Shown in pieces: positions 53,200 to 61,382 of a stretch of DNA of 64,000 bases. How positions within the stretch are numbered: the first letter of the stretch is position 1; every line of letters begins with the position of its first letter. This DNA is from Calditrichia bacterium. Lineage in GTDB: Bacteria; Calditrichota; Calditrichia; RBG-13-44-9; J075. The stretch spans positions 62,001 through 126,000 of the forward strand of contig JANQRS010000051.1 in assembly GCA_028284445.1 (NCBI GenBank). The letters are read 5' to 3'. Both the position numbers and the translations under genes were made by a program. Under the pieces are notes generated by a model. The model was given only the letters and a program-made list of their open reading frames with translations. It was not told where the DNA came from and made no database searches.

Positions 53200-54831
53200 T
53201 TATGCAGGGGCCATTGTAGATCTTATATCGCTGATCAGGCTCTCAAGTCGTTCAAGGCTTTGTTGGTGAAATATGAGATCAACCAATGGCTTATAGCGAT
53301 GCTGCACATCTGGCTGTAAACCTTCATCAGAATAAATTGCCAGCGGTGTTTTTTTACAGTTTGGTATTGCGCGAAGCTGCTTGATTAAGAGCAAATCATC
53401 TTCTACTGCGTCAGGGTTGATTGCGATCAGGAAAAGCGCGGGCGGCGAAAGCAGCGCCCGGCCGAATCCATCGAGGCGATTCTCAACTTCAATGAAGGTC
53501 AGGTCTTCACTAGTGCGAATGAATTCAAGTTGGTCCGGCCGGCTTTCAGCCTGATCAAAGATAAGACAGGTAGAAGCGGCATTATCGAATACCATCGAGG
53601 CGTCCTTATTGAACCCGGCATCAAGCGGCAGCAGAATCGTCATTGCTGTACCACCAGCCGCATTTACCGGGCTTTTTGCCCATATGCAGCCACCATGCAT
53701 GGTGACCAATCGCCGCACCAGGGCCAGACCCAACCCTGTGCCTTCACTGGCCCGGGTCATCGATTCATTTACCTGGGCGAACTCATCAAAAACGGTTTCC
53801 AATTTTGCCGGGTCAATACCACATCCAGAATCTATGACATCGATCTTGAGTAGCTGTTGCCGAGACACCTGTAGGAGCTGACATATGCTTTTGATGAAGC
53901 CACCAGCCGCGGTAAACTTCACAGAATTTCCCATCAGGTTGATGAGGATCTGTTTGAGCTTTGCCGCATCTACCTTTACCCGGGGCAGGTCCTCTTCCAA
54001 CTCCAGGATAATCTCCACATCGCGCTCAATCGCAAGCGGCTTGACAAGGCTTCGAGTTTCCTCGAAAATTGGCTGCAGCTGACATTCGGCAAAAACCGGC
54101 TCCAGGCGTCCCGCCTCAATTTTGGCGAGATCGAGAATGTCGTTGATAATATTAAGAAGGTGATTTGCACTGGAATAGATGTTCTTATTGTACTGCGTCT
54201 GCCGCTCATTCAATTCACCCATTACCGGCATGCCAAGCATTTGAGAGAAGCCAATAATCGCGTTAAGCGGGGTGCGTAATTCGTGGCTCATGTTAGCCAG
54301 GAATTGCGATTTGGCGCGGTTTGCAGCTTCCGCGAGGTCACGGGCAACAACAAGTTCTTTCTTCTGATCCGCCAGGCGCCTCGAAACGACTTTTGTCTCG
54401 GTCAGGGCGGTTTTTGTAGCCTGGACTACCTGAAGCAGATCGACAGTGCTGTCGTACAGCGCAAAATCCGGCATTGACAGGCCAATATCTTGCAGACGAA
54501 TGTTCCCGGCCAGCCAGGGCGAACCGAGGAAAAAAAGAATATTCGGATCTTCAGACGGACTGATTTGGCCACGCAGTTTGGCATCACCGAGACGATCTTT
54601 CAGCACAAAAAGCATGTGGCGATGTTCGAGGAAGGAATCGAAATCAACGGCATCATCAGGGTTCAAAATCTGGAAACGTTCCGTCAGCAGGTCCCCCGAT
54701 TGTAAACCAGCGCAGCACTTCCCCAGGGACATACCGGTCTGAACTATTTGTAATTCCCGATTCATGGCGATATGAAAAGGAAACAGGTCGGCAAACTGGG
54801 TACTATTTAGCGTCCACTCAGCGGCTCTCAT
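53200..54831 (-). CDS. HNOBA histidine kinase with degenerate receiver (NO-signalling)
   Basis: A 543-residue protein starting at ATG 54831, which overlaps the H-NOX stop (TGATG); a GTG at 54855 is the alternative. Residues ~10-150 form an HNOBA domain (FADLFPFHIAMNRELQIVQT, LRGQISPSEDPNILFFLGSP, LQDIGLSMPDFALYD), the known partner of H-NOX in soluble guanylate cyclase and bacterial kinases. A coiled coil leads to a kinase with H-box NMSHELRTPLNAIIGFSQML, N-box QILINLMGNSVKF, G1 DVIDSGCGIDPAK and G2 GTGLGLALVRRL. The last ~120 residues look like a receiver that lacks the phospho-Asp (FLIAINPD). Confidence 0.9.
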   Translation of the reverse strand: MRAAEWTLNSTQFADLFPFHIAMNRELQIVQTGMSLGKCCAGLQSGDLLTERFQILNPDDAVDFDSFLEHRHMLFVLKDRLGDAKLRGQISPSEDPNILFFLGSPWLAGNIRLQDIGLSMPDFALYDSTVDLLQVVQATKTALTETKVVSRRLADQKKELVVARDLAEAANRAKSQFLANMSHELRTPLNAIIGFSQMLGMPVMGELNERQTQYNKNIYSSANHLLNIINDILDLAKIEAGRLEPVFAECQLQPIFEETRSLVKPLAIERDVEIILELEEDLPRVKVDAAKLKQILINLMGNSVKFTAAGGFIKSICQLLQVSRQQLLKIDVIDSGCGIDPAKLETVFDEFAQVNESMTRASEGTGLGLALVRRLVTMHGGCIWAKSPVNAAGGTAMTILLPLDAGFNKDASMVFDNAASTCLIFDQAESRPDQLEFIRTSEDLTFIEVENRLDGFGRALLSPPALFLIAINPDAVEDDLLLIKQLRAIPNCKKTPLAIYSDEGLQPDVQHRYKPLVDLIFHQQSLERLESLISDIRSTMAPA

Positions 54832-55391
54832 CAGGCGAGCACCTGCTCGGTCCACCTGATCTTAAAAACATCGTGATCGTGACCATCACGACGACCTTTG
54901 ACCAATTCACATTCCGTATCACAATTGAACATCTTGCCCAGCCCGCTCACCAGCCCCACGACGAAGTCCTGCAATCCCTCACGGTGCGAATAATAGTGCA
55001 GGTTCAACGTATCCTCAGCCAAATCGGAAACCTTGAATTTCGGCGGTTTCAAATCCGGAAAAATCAGGGAGACACGGGCATGAAAATTGGGCAGGTTGCT
55101 CAGGAATTCAGGAAAGGTGTTTCCATTAGCCGTCATCAAATCTCCATAGCCATGCCGAGCTGTTTCCAAAACCCAATATTCACCGAAAGCATGAAGTACT
55201 TCCGTGGCTGATAGATTCAGGACTTTTGTGGCCGCGACAACCAGGTTATAAGTGACGCTATCGTCATAGCATTCGTTACTCGAAAAAAATTCTTCATCGA
55301 CTCCGGCTTCGCGCTTGATTTCTTCCCACGCCTCTTCACCGGCAACCTTCTTTACAAGACCTTCAACTGCTTGATTTACAAGACCATACAT
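54831..55391 (-). CDS. H-NOX (HNOB) haem sensor for nitric oxide
   Basis: A 186-residue H-NOX domain starting MYGLVNQAVEGLVKKVAG at ATG 55391, with GAGGAA upstream; the longer in-frame reading to 55532 is not homologous. His104 in FLSNLPNFHARVSLIF is the expected haem ligand, and YYSHRE supplies the YxSxR motif (Tyr133, Ser135, Arg137) that holds the haem propionates. Length is normal for the family. H-NOX proteins bind NO (and sometimes O2) and control a partner kinase or cyclase. The next gene encodes that partner. An aerobic or facultative life style with NO exposure is implied. Confidence 0.95.
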   Translation of the reverse strand: MYGLVNQAVEGLVKKVAGEEAWEEIKREAGVDEEFFSSNECYDDSVTYNLVVAATKVLNLSATEVLHAFGEYWVLETARHGYGDLMTANGNTFPEFLSNLPNFHARVSLIFPDLKPPKFKVSDLAEDTLNLHYYSHREGLQDFVVGLVSGLGKMFNCDTECELVKGRRDGHDHDVFKIRWTEQVLA

Positions 55392-55501
55392 AGGGCGATT
55401 CCTCACTCGATGAATCATTAAATGCATCCGCAACTTTGCAGTGTAAAGGTTCGACGGGGATGATTTTATCTTTAACGAATGGAAGCAATGTTCCGCTGGT
55501 T

Positions 55502-56521
55502 TCAGCGATTCCGGAGCAGGCGTGTTTCCCAAGCTGAGAGGGGGTGAGCATTTAAGATCGGCGCAATTGTTCGCAGCGCCGTTTTGCCAATGCTTTTTTG
55601 CAGGTGTGCAATTTCGGCGAGGCTTGCCTCAAGCGCCGGATCGGCAGGGACTGCAAAGCCCGCTTCCTGCATAAGAAGCGCGCCCTTTGCCTTGCAGGCT
55701 AGCTCGAGTCGTAGCCGCAACAAACAGAGCATATCGGCCAATACCTCGCCGGAAAAATAATTGCTTAACCCGGCAACATACCTGCCCGCAGGGGTCTCGC
55801 GAAATTGACCGGATTCCAGATATTCGAGGAGCCTGACATCCATATCGAGATTAATATTGAGCCAATGCTGCATGGACGCTTCGCCGTAGCGATAGATGAC
55901 AACGAAGAACGGCGGCAGCAGCAGCCATTGCAGGCTTGTTTGAAGCCAGGGAGGAAGCGGAAAATGATTAAAGGCGGCGTGAATGAGAACGGCAATAATT
56001 AGCCCTGGAACCAGGGGCAACAAGTCAAGACCATATTGATCCGTCAAACGCTTGGCAAGAATCCCCAGAACACTGGTGGTCATTGCGTGCATGATGGCAG
56101 TACCAAAACCGCGAATGGTCCAGACATAGGCCCCGGCATCATCGAGTAGCGACAGGTATAGCAGATTTTCCGCCAGTGCAAAGCCGATGCCTATCGCTGC
56201 ACCGTGAATGGCCGCATCGATCACAAAACCTATGCGTGTCCGATACAGCAATATCACCAGCACTGCAGCCTTGCCAATCTCCTCGATTAACGGAGAGAGA
56301 TATCGTCCCCAGGTTTCGGAAGCGAAAGGCATCCCGTATTGGGTCATCACCAAAAATAAGGCCCCGGCAATCAGCAGGGCCACCAAGCTGCCGGCTGCTA
56401 CCGATGCCAACAGTGCCCGCCAGCTTACGAGCTTGAAGCTGTCGAAAAATACCATAACAACCAGCAGAAGTATGCCAGGCGCTAAGGCAAGAAAGAGGTA
56501 GAGTGCTTGCATAGGAGGCAT
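55502..56521 (-). CDS. PrsW-family intramembrane metalloprotease
   Basis: A 339-residue protein with about eight membrane spans in the first 210 residues and a soluble helical tail of about 130. PrsW motifs are SPLIEEIGKA (Glu80, Glu81), GFALAENLLY (Glu118), His145 and HAAFNHF (His181). In Bacillus subtilis PrsW cuts the anti-sigma factor RsiW. Here the gene follows an ECF sigma and its one-span anti-sigma factor with a 49-bp gap, the same functional context. The cytoplasmic tail is an addition that may receive a signal. The start ATG at 56521 has a weak ribosome site. Confidence 0.87.
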   Translation of the reverse strand: MPPMQALYLFLALAPGILLLVVMVFFDSFKLVSWRALLASVAAGSLVALLIAGALFLVMTQYGMPFASETWGRYLSPLIEEIGKAAVLVILLYRTRIGFVIDAAIHGAAIGIGFALAENLLYLSLLDDAGAYVWTIRGFGTAIMHAMTTSVLGILAKRLTDQYGLDLLPLVPGLIIAVLIHAAFNHFPLPPWLQTSLQWLLLPPFFVVIYRYGEASMQHWLNINLDMDVRLLEYLESGQFRETPAGRYVAGLSNYFSGEVLADMLCLLRLRLELACKAKGALLMQEAGFAVPADPALEASLAEIAHLQKSIGKTALRTIAPILNAHPLSAWETRLLRNR

Positions 56522-56570
56522 TTACGCATGGTTACTTAAGATCTCGATATATCGCTGCTTGCCGGCCTCA

Positions 56571-57320
56571 TCAGTTTACAGGCACGGTTTGACGGAAGGC
56601 TACTTTGCCGTCAAGATGCAATGTCAACTCAACGCCCTTCTCCATCCGGCTTTCGCTATCAAAGGAAAGAATATACTGGTTTCGCCCCTGGTGAAAGAAA
56701 TGAACCTTGCCGCCTTGCGAAGACAACTGCAAATCGGCTCCCTGCTCCTGGGCAAAGTGCCGCATCGTTGCACCATCGGGATTAAATGCGGTTACCTCAA
56801 CTGTTCCTTCCCCATCAAGATAAAGGCTAAGTATCCGCGCCTCACCACGCTGCTCCAGCTGCGCGAAGCCACGAACCTGCGGTAAGTCAATTGCAAGCTG
56901 CGAACCACTGAGGCCCTGCTCCGCTTGTGCGCCGGGCAAGTTGCCCTGCAATTGCCTGTTCCTGTCATCAACCGGGAAAAGGTTGCCGAAGACCCCCCAG
57001 GCAAACAACCCGGCAGCCAAACCTGCAGCAAAGACCCAGCCCGTACGCCAAATATCAGATGCCGCCGGCATCTTCAATTCATTGTCTGCTTTCTGATACG
57101 TTTCGACGGGCAAGCCATCCATTATCTTGTCTTTCAAGCCGGATGGTGCTGCCTCAAGCGGCATTTCCTCAAGGTTGGAAATCACTGCCTTTAAGTCCTT
57201 ATAATACTGCGCAGCTTCGGCATTGCCGGCGAGATACTGGTCCAGGGCGGTCTTTTCGGCAGAGGTAATCTCGCCATCCAGTTCCTGGTGCATTAGCGCC
57301 AGGTATTTATCATCAATCAT
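56571..57320 (-). CDS. Single-span anti-sigma factor
   Basis: A 249-residue protein starting at ATG 57320 inside the end of the sigma gene (8-bp overlap). The N-terminal ~70 residues are helical (YLALMHQELDGEITSAEKTA, LDQYLAGNAEAAQYYKDLKA) like the anti-sigma domain of the ZAS type but without its His/Cys zinc ligands. One span follows near residue 100 (WVFAAGLAAGLFAWGVFG), then a periplasmic beta-rich domain. It should bind and hold the neighbouring ECF sigma. The PrsW-like protease next door is a plausible releaser. Confidence 0.83.
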   Translation of the reverse strand: MIDDKYLALMHQELDGEITSAEKTALDQYLAGNAEAAQYYKDLKAVISNLEEMPLEAAPSGLKDKIMDGLPVETYQKADNELKMPAASDIWRTGWVFAAGLAAGLFAWGVFGNLFPVDDRNRQLQGNLPGAQAEQGLSGSQLAIDLPQVRGFAQLEQRGEARILSLYLDGEGTVEVTAFNPDGATMRHFAQEQGADLQLSSQGGKVHFFHQGRNQYILSFDSESRMEKGVELTLHLDGKVAFRQTVPVN

Positions 57321-57861
57321 GAACAATTACACCATTTTTAATCAAAATTTCCCGCAGCAGTTGGCGAGCCGAGAACAATCGCGACTTTACAGTTTTCTCC
57401 GGGATATTCAGCATTTCGCCCATTTCCTGGTAGGAATGCTGTTCGAAATGCCGCAAAACAATAACTGCCCGATAGTCCGGTTTCAGCTGCATCAGCGCCT
57501 GCTGCAAATTTTCCTTCCGTTCATTCTCTCCCAGAAAGTCTTCCGGAGATTGCTGTCCGGAGACAACCGGTTCATCCAGTGGTTCCTGGCGCTTGCGCCG
57601 TTTGATAAAATTCAGCGATTCATTAATCGTTATCCGATACAGCCAACTGAAAAACTTATATTTCGCATTGTAATTCTCCAGCTTTTCAAAGGCTTTGGTA
57701 AAAGCGGTCTGTACGATATCTTCAGCATCCTGCCGATCATTTACCATGCGCAAGGCAGCCGTAAACAGCACGTTCTGGTAGCGATCTACCAAAACGCCAA
57801 ATACCCGAATGTTGCCATCCAGGCACTGCTCTACAATTTCCAGATCTGTCAATTCCGTCAT
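57313..57861 (-). CDS. ECF RNA polymerase sigma factor (RpoE-like)
   Basis: A 182-residue ECF sigma. Region 2 runs FGVLVDRYQNVLFTAALRMV, DAEDIVQTAFTKAFEKL and FFSWLYRITINESLNFIKRR; region 4 is LKPDYRAVIVLRHFEQHSYQ then MGEMLNIPEKTVKSRLFSAR. It is distinct from the FecI-like factor at 26505. It follows the STAS gene after 45 bp and overlaps the anti-sigma start by 8 bp, so sigma and anti-sigma are translationally coupled. Its targets are unknown. Confidence 0.93.
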   Translation of the reverse strand: MTELTDLEIVEQCLDGNIRVFGVLVDRYQNVLFTAALRMVNDRQDAEDIVQTAFTKAFEKLENYNAKYKFFSWLYRITINESLNFIKRRKRQEPLDEPVVSGQQSPEDFLGENERKENLQQALMQLKPDYRAVIVLRHFEQHSYQEMGEMLNIPEKTVKSRLFSARQLLREILIKNGVIVHD

Positions 57862-57906
57862 AATTACAGTCGCCGCTGCGCTAAGTTGGTCTGATTTTGA
57901 AGAAAA

Positions 57907-58191
57907 TTATTCGATGGTGAAGACGTTAATAAAGCCGGCATAGCGAAACAACTCGAGAATGTGCGGATTTAATCCTCGCAAAATCAATTCATTCCCGCTG
58001 TTATTAAGGCGCTTCTGGGTTCGAAGCAGAACGCCCAGGCCAGCGCTGGAAATATACTGCAATTCCTTAAAATTAACAACCTTAGTGCCTGTCAGCTCAT
58101 CAAAGACAGCCCGCGCTTCGTCCACTTTAGCAGCGTCGAATCGCCCCCTTAAATTGATCTGGCCGTCACTCGCCACTTCAATGCTAAACAT
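57907..58191 (-). CDS. STAS-domain anti-anti-sigma factor (RsbV-like)
   Basis: A 94-residue single STAS domain: INLRGRFDAAKVDEARAVF and the phosphorylation site loop ELQYISSAGLGVLLRTQ (Ser49 is the likely phospho-acceptor), with the usual C-terminal FRYAGFINVF. RsbV/SpoIIAA-type proteins bind the RsbW-type kinase when dephosphorylated. The start ATG lies inside the end of the kinase gene (8-bp overlap). It is the third gene of the unit. Confidence 0.92.
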   Translation of the reverse strand: MFSIEVASDGQINLRGRFDAAKVDEARAVFDELTGTKVVNFKELQYISSAGLGVLLRTQKRLNNSGNELILRGLNPHILELFRYAGFINVFTIE

Positions 58192-58597
58192 GCGTATCCA
58201 CTCTCCTGGTTAACACAACCCTGCTGATTGGTTCTTCGTAGCAATATTCTATAGTGTCCATGATCTCCCGGATAAATCGCAAACCCAGGCCACCCACTTC
58301 ACGCTCGTTCAGGGACCGGGAAGGACTTTCATCAAATACCGGATCAAAGTCAAATTCTTTGGCGTTGAAATCGGTCAAGGCCACCGTAAGTAGTCCCGAT
58401 TCGACCTCAAGATGAAGTTCAAGCTCTCCATCCCCCGGCGGAGAAAATTTAACCGCATTGGTGAAGAGCTCCTCGAGCACCACCATGAGCCCAAAGCGAA
58501 GTTTGCCGTCAAAGCCTTCTTCTGCGGCAAATTCCTGTGCAGCTTCAAAAAGAGCATCCAATGCCAGATATGATTTTTGAAAACGCCTTACCATCAT
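58184..58597 (-). CDS. RsbW-like anti-sigma serine kinase / ATP-binding protein
   Basis: A 137-residue GHKL ATPase of the RsbW/SpoIIAB type: VVLEELFTNAVKFSPPG is the N-box, TVALTDFNAKEFDFDP the G1 region and GLGLRFIREIMDTIEYC the G2 region. In the family it phosphorylates the STAS partner on serine and binds a sigma factor or another target. The start overlaps the phosphatase stop by four bases. Whether it binds the ECF sigma three genes down is not known; ECF factors are not the usual RsbW partners. Confidence 0.9.
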   Translation of the reverse strand: MMVRRFQKSYLALDALFEAAQEFAAEEGFDGKLRFGLMVVLEELFTNAVKFSPPGDGELELHLEVESGLLTVALTDFNAKEFDFDPVFDESPSRSLNEREVGGLGLRFIREIMDTIEYCYEEPISRVVLTRRVDTHV

Positions 58598-59928
58598 TTC
58601 TTCTTTATCGCAATAATGGCCATATCATCTGTAAACGCCTGATTCCCGGCATAGGCCTTGACGGACTGCAGGACGCCTTCAACAAATTCTCCTGAAGAGC
58701 ACTCGTTCTGGCTTCGCGCCACTTCCAGCAAGCGCTGACCGCCAAACATCTCTCCTTCGGCGTTCATCACTTCGGTCAGGCCGTCTGTATAAAGAAGGAG
58801 CATATCACCCGGCAGGAAAGGCATCATGCGTTCCTCGTATGTTGATCGCAGTGTCAGGTTTAAAGCGGCTGAATCAAAGCGCTGCAGTTCACTTGCCTTA
58901 TCGGCAGATTTGATTCTCAGCAGCGGCGGATGTCCGGCATTTGCGTAATGCACTTCGCCTTTTTCGACATCGAAGACCAGCATGCACATGGTAACAAATA
59001 TTTCCGGCGGCGCCATATGAGCCATCATGCGATTCAGCTCCGTCAGAATTGCCGCTGCAGAATGGTGATGGCGCGTCAGGCTATGCAGCATGCCCTTGAG
59101 CATGGTCATAATCAGGGCCGCAGCAGGCCCGTGACCGGACACATCGGCAATCACAATAGCCGGCAGTTGATCGCCAATTGAAAACGCATCGTAGTAATCT
59201 CCGCCAACTTGCTCAGCAGTATCGATATGTGTGAAAACATCAAACTGTTCGTCTTCCAGCAGCTGTTCCGGCAGCAAATTCAGCTGAATACCGCGCGCCA
59301 GTTCCAATTCCTGACGGATTCGTTCCTTCTCACGTGCTTCCTGCTGGAGCTGACGGTTACGAATCAGTTGTCCCGCCTGAGAGGCAATAATCGAGAGTAA
59401 GCGCGCATCCGCGGTATTAAAGCTGGATGCGGATTTCTTGTTACGCACCATCAGAATCCCAAGCAGTTTCCCGCGGAACTGCACCGGCACGCAAAGCAGT
59501 GAGCGGATACTCTCCACTTCCCCTTCTTTGGCATCAAATCGATCATCGCCGGCGAGATCTTCAATCAATAAGGGTTTACGCTGCTGAAGCACCCAGCCGG
59601 TGATATGAATACCGATGCGCGAAGAGATAAAGTGATCAGGATCTTGCTGGCGCACCAGGGTCTGCAGGGGATTTTCAATTTCTTCAGTAACCAGCTTAAT
59701 CGTCCCCTCTTCAGCTTTAACCGCCTGCATCGCTTTCAGCACGATGGCGTTGAGCATGATATCAACATCGGTCGTCGAGCTGGCGGTCAACGCCAGTTCA
59801 TTCAAGAGATTCAACTCATCAACGGCCGATCGAAGCTGCAGGACCTCGGATTCAAGGCGACGTATTTTTCTCAATGAGGCGTCGTCTATGCTCCCTGATG
59901 GCTGATTTTGTGGTTTATGCTTTGACAT
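58594..59928 (-). CDS. GAF-SpoIIE serine phosphatase (RsbU-like)
   Basis: A 444-residue protein starting at ATG 59928, with AAGG upstream. It has an N-terminal coiled coil, a GAF domain (about 40-200; ASSTTDVDIMLNAIVLKAMQ, SLLCVPVQFRGKLLGILMVR) and a PP2C/SpoIIE phosphatase domain (about 215-440; AEQVGGDYYDAF, VIADVSGHGPAAALIMTMLK, GDMLLLYTDGLTEVMNAEGE, TDDMAIIAIKK) with the metal-binding Asp residues. It should dephosphorylate the STAS protein and so start the switch; the GAF domain would sense a small ligand. It is the first gene of the signalling unit. Confidence 0.93.
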   Translation of the reverse strand: MSKHKPQNQPSGSIDDASLRKIRRLESEVLQLRSAVDELNLLNELALTASSTTDVDIMLNAIVLKAMQAVKAEEGTIKLVTEEIENPLQTLVRQQDPDHFISSRIGIHITGWVLQQRKPLLIEDLAGDDRFDAKEGEVESIRSLLCVPVQFRGKLLGILMVRNKKSASSFNTADARLLSIIASQAGQLIRNRQLQQEAREKERIRQELELARGIQLNLLPEQLLEDEQFDVFTHIDTAEQVGGDYYDAFSIGDQLPAIVIADVSGHGPAAALIMTMLKGMLHSLTRHHHSAAAILTELNRMMAHMAPPEIFVTMCMLVFDVEKGEVHYANAGHPPLLRIKSADKASELQRFDSAALNLTLRSTYEERMMPFLPGDMLLLYTDGLTEVMNAEGEMFGGQRLLEVARSQNECSSGEFVEGVLQSVKAYAGNQAFTDDMAIIAIKKK

Positions 59929-59947
59929 ATCGGGGCCTTCGGAAAGG

Positions 59948-60886
59948 CTACTCCTGCCCGGCAGATGGCGCATTGGTTAATTGATAAAATGCTTCGGCAA
60001 AGGCCCGGCCAAGGTCGAGATAGCCGGCACCATCGTAATGCCATTTATCAGAATAGTTATAATTGTCGGTGCTGGTGACCAGGGCTGCTGCCGGGTCTTT
60101 GTCGACAAAGGCGGCCTGGGCAGCCCGCACAACCTCGCCGTGAGTCCAAACCAAACCATCTTCATCCTGGCCGCTATCAGATATCCGGCCGATGATCACC
60201 GGCAAGTCATCCTGATGAAAGGCGGCCCGGATCAAATCCATCAGGCGTTTAAGGTTGCTTTCATATCGAAATGCGACATCGGCGCCCCAGGCAGCATCGC
60301 TTTCCCCTTGCATCCAAAAGATGCCGGCCGGCAACAGGCGATCCGTCTCGCCATCACCATCGATGTCGCCGGCGGAATAGGCACCACGGACCGTCTTTAG
60401 AAAGTAGTCATACTGATTGATTCCAGCAGCGTCACCAAAGTCTGGATCCCAGCAACCAAAGTGATCAGCTGCCTCGATATCAATGGAAGTTCCGCCGCGC
60501 GAGTATTTGATAAAGGCAATATTGATATCGGGTAGGCGTTTCTGCAGGTTCTCCGCAAGGGAAAGTTCCAGGCCAAAACGATTTGACAGGTTGTTGGTCT
60601 TACCGTCGGAGGAAAAACTGGCACCGTGACCTGGCTGAAGTATATCCCACACACCAAGTCCGCCGGCCTCATCATTGTCCGGTTTTGGATTGCCGTGATA
60701 GATCATCACACCGGGCATCGGCTTCTTTAAATGATCAGGCAGATTCTTATTGTAACCATAGCCATCCATATTGGATTGGCCGCCCAAAAAAAAGACGTGA
60801 TAATCTTTAGCAATACCAGGATTGGCGCTGAACATCATAATGAGACATGCAACAAGCAGCTGCTGAAAAAAGCCGGGAAGAGACAT
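59948..60886 (-). CDS. Secreted SASA-family carbohydrate esterase (sialate O-acetylesterase-like)
   Basis: A 312-residue protein starting at ATG 60886, with GGAG upstream, and a signal peptide (MSLPGFFQQLLVACLIMMFS). It has SGNH-type blocks: HVFFLGGQSNMDGYGY with the nucleophile Ser, SRGGTSIDIEA, IFWMQGESDAAWG, and the C-terminal Asp-His in DKWHYDGAGYLDL. SASA enzymes remove acetyl groups from sialic acid or plant glycans. A calcium-like DIDGDGETD loop is also present. It ends 19 bp before the SpoIIE gene on the same strand, so readthrough into the signalling unit is possible. Confidence 0.88.
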   Translation of the reverse strand: MSLPGFFQQLLVACLIMMFSANPGIAKDYHVFFLGGQSNMDGYGYNKNLPDHLKKPMPGVMIYHGNPKPDNDEAGGLGVWDILQPGHGASFSSDGKTNNLSNRFGLELSLAENLQKRLPDINIAFIKYSRGGTSIDIEAADHFGCWDPDFGDAAGINQYDYFLKTVRGAYSAGDIDGDGETDRLLPAGIFWMQGESDAAWGADVAFRYESNLKRLMDLIRAAFHQDDLPVIIGRISDSGQDEDGLVWTHGEVVRAAQAAFVDKDPAAALVTSTDNYNYSDKWHYDGAGYLDLGRAFAEAFYQLTNAPSAGQE

Positions 60887-60980
60887 AGATTGGCTCCAGG
60901 GCAAAGTTGGGTTGAACTGGAGCAATCTAGCGAAAGTCAGTTAAAATGGCAACGGCGAGATGGCGGCTCCCCCATTCATA

Positions 60981-61355
60981 TCATTCGCGCTTACGTTTAT
61001 TCCGCGTTTTCTTCACCTTTGGCGGCTTGGCCAGTAAATATTCCGCGGAACGTTTCAGCCAGCTTCGCACTTGTTCATCATTCTCACTTATTGACAGACC
61101 GAGCTGCAGATAGTCTTTCATGGTCATGCCACGACCGGGTTCAAAGGGACCGGTGTCATCCGTTGATTCGATGATCTTCGGTACTGCCTCCCGGCCAAGA
61201 TGCACCCAGATGCCACGCACGTTCGAGCCGCAAAACATGTAGCCGTTGAGAAACCAGGTTTCATGGCCGAACATCTTTTTCTTCTGCGCAGGCAATCCGC
61301 TGTCATCAACCAACTTGTCCAGCTTTGCTGCAAGTTCCGGTGAAAAGTCAAGCAT
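60981..61355 (-). CDS. TfoX/Sxy N-terminal-domain protein
   Basis: A 124-residue TfoX_N-type protein: QKKKMFGHETWFLNGYMFCG, GIWVHLGREAVPKII, and a very basic tail (KPPKVKKTRNKRKRE). The family is named for a competence regulator but most members are uncharacterised. AAGG precedes the ATG. It is a different branch from the TfoX-like gene at 3862. Confidence 0.83.
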   Translation of the reverse strand: MLDFSPELAAKLDKLVDDSGLPAQKKKMFGHETWFLNGYMFCGSNVRGIWVHLGREAVPKIIESTDDTGPFEPGRGMTMKDYLQLGLSISENDEQVRSWLKRSAEYLLAKPPKVKKTRNKRKRE

Positions 61356-61382
61356 GTTGCTGCCTTTCAGGGTTATTTCGTT

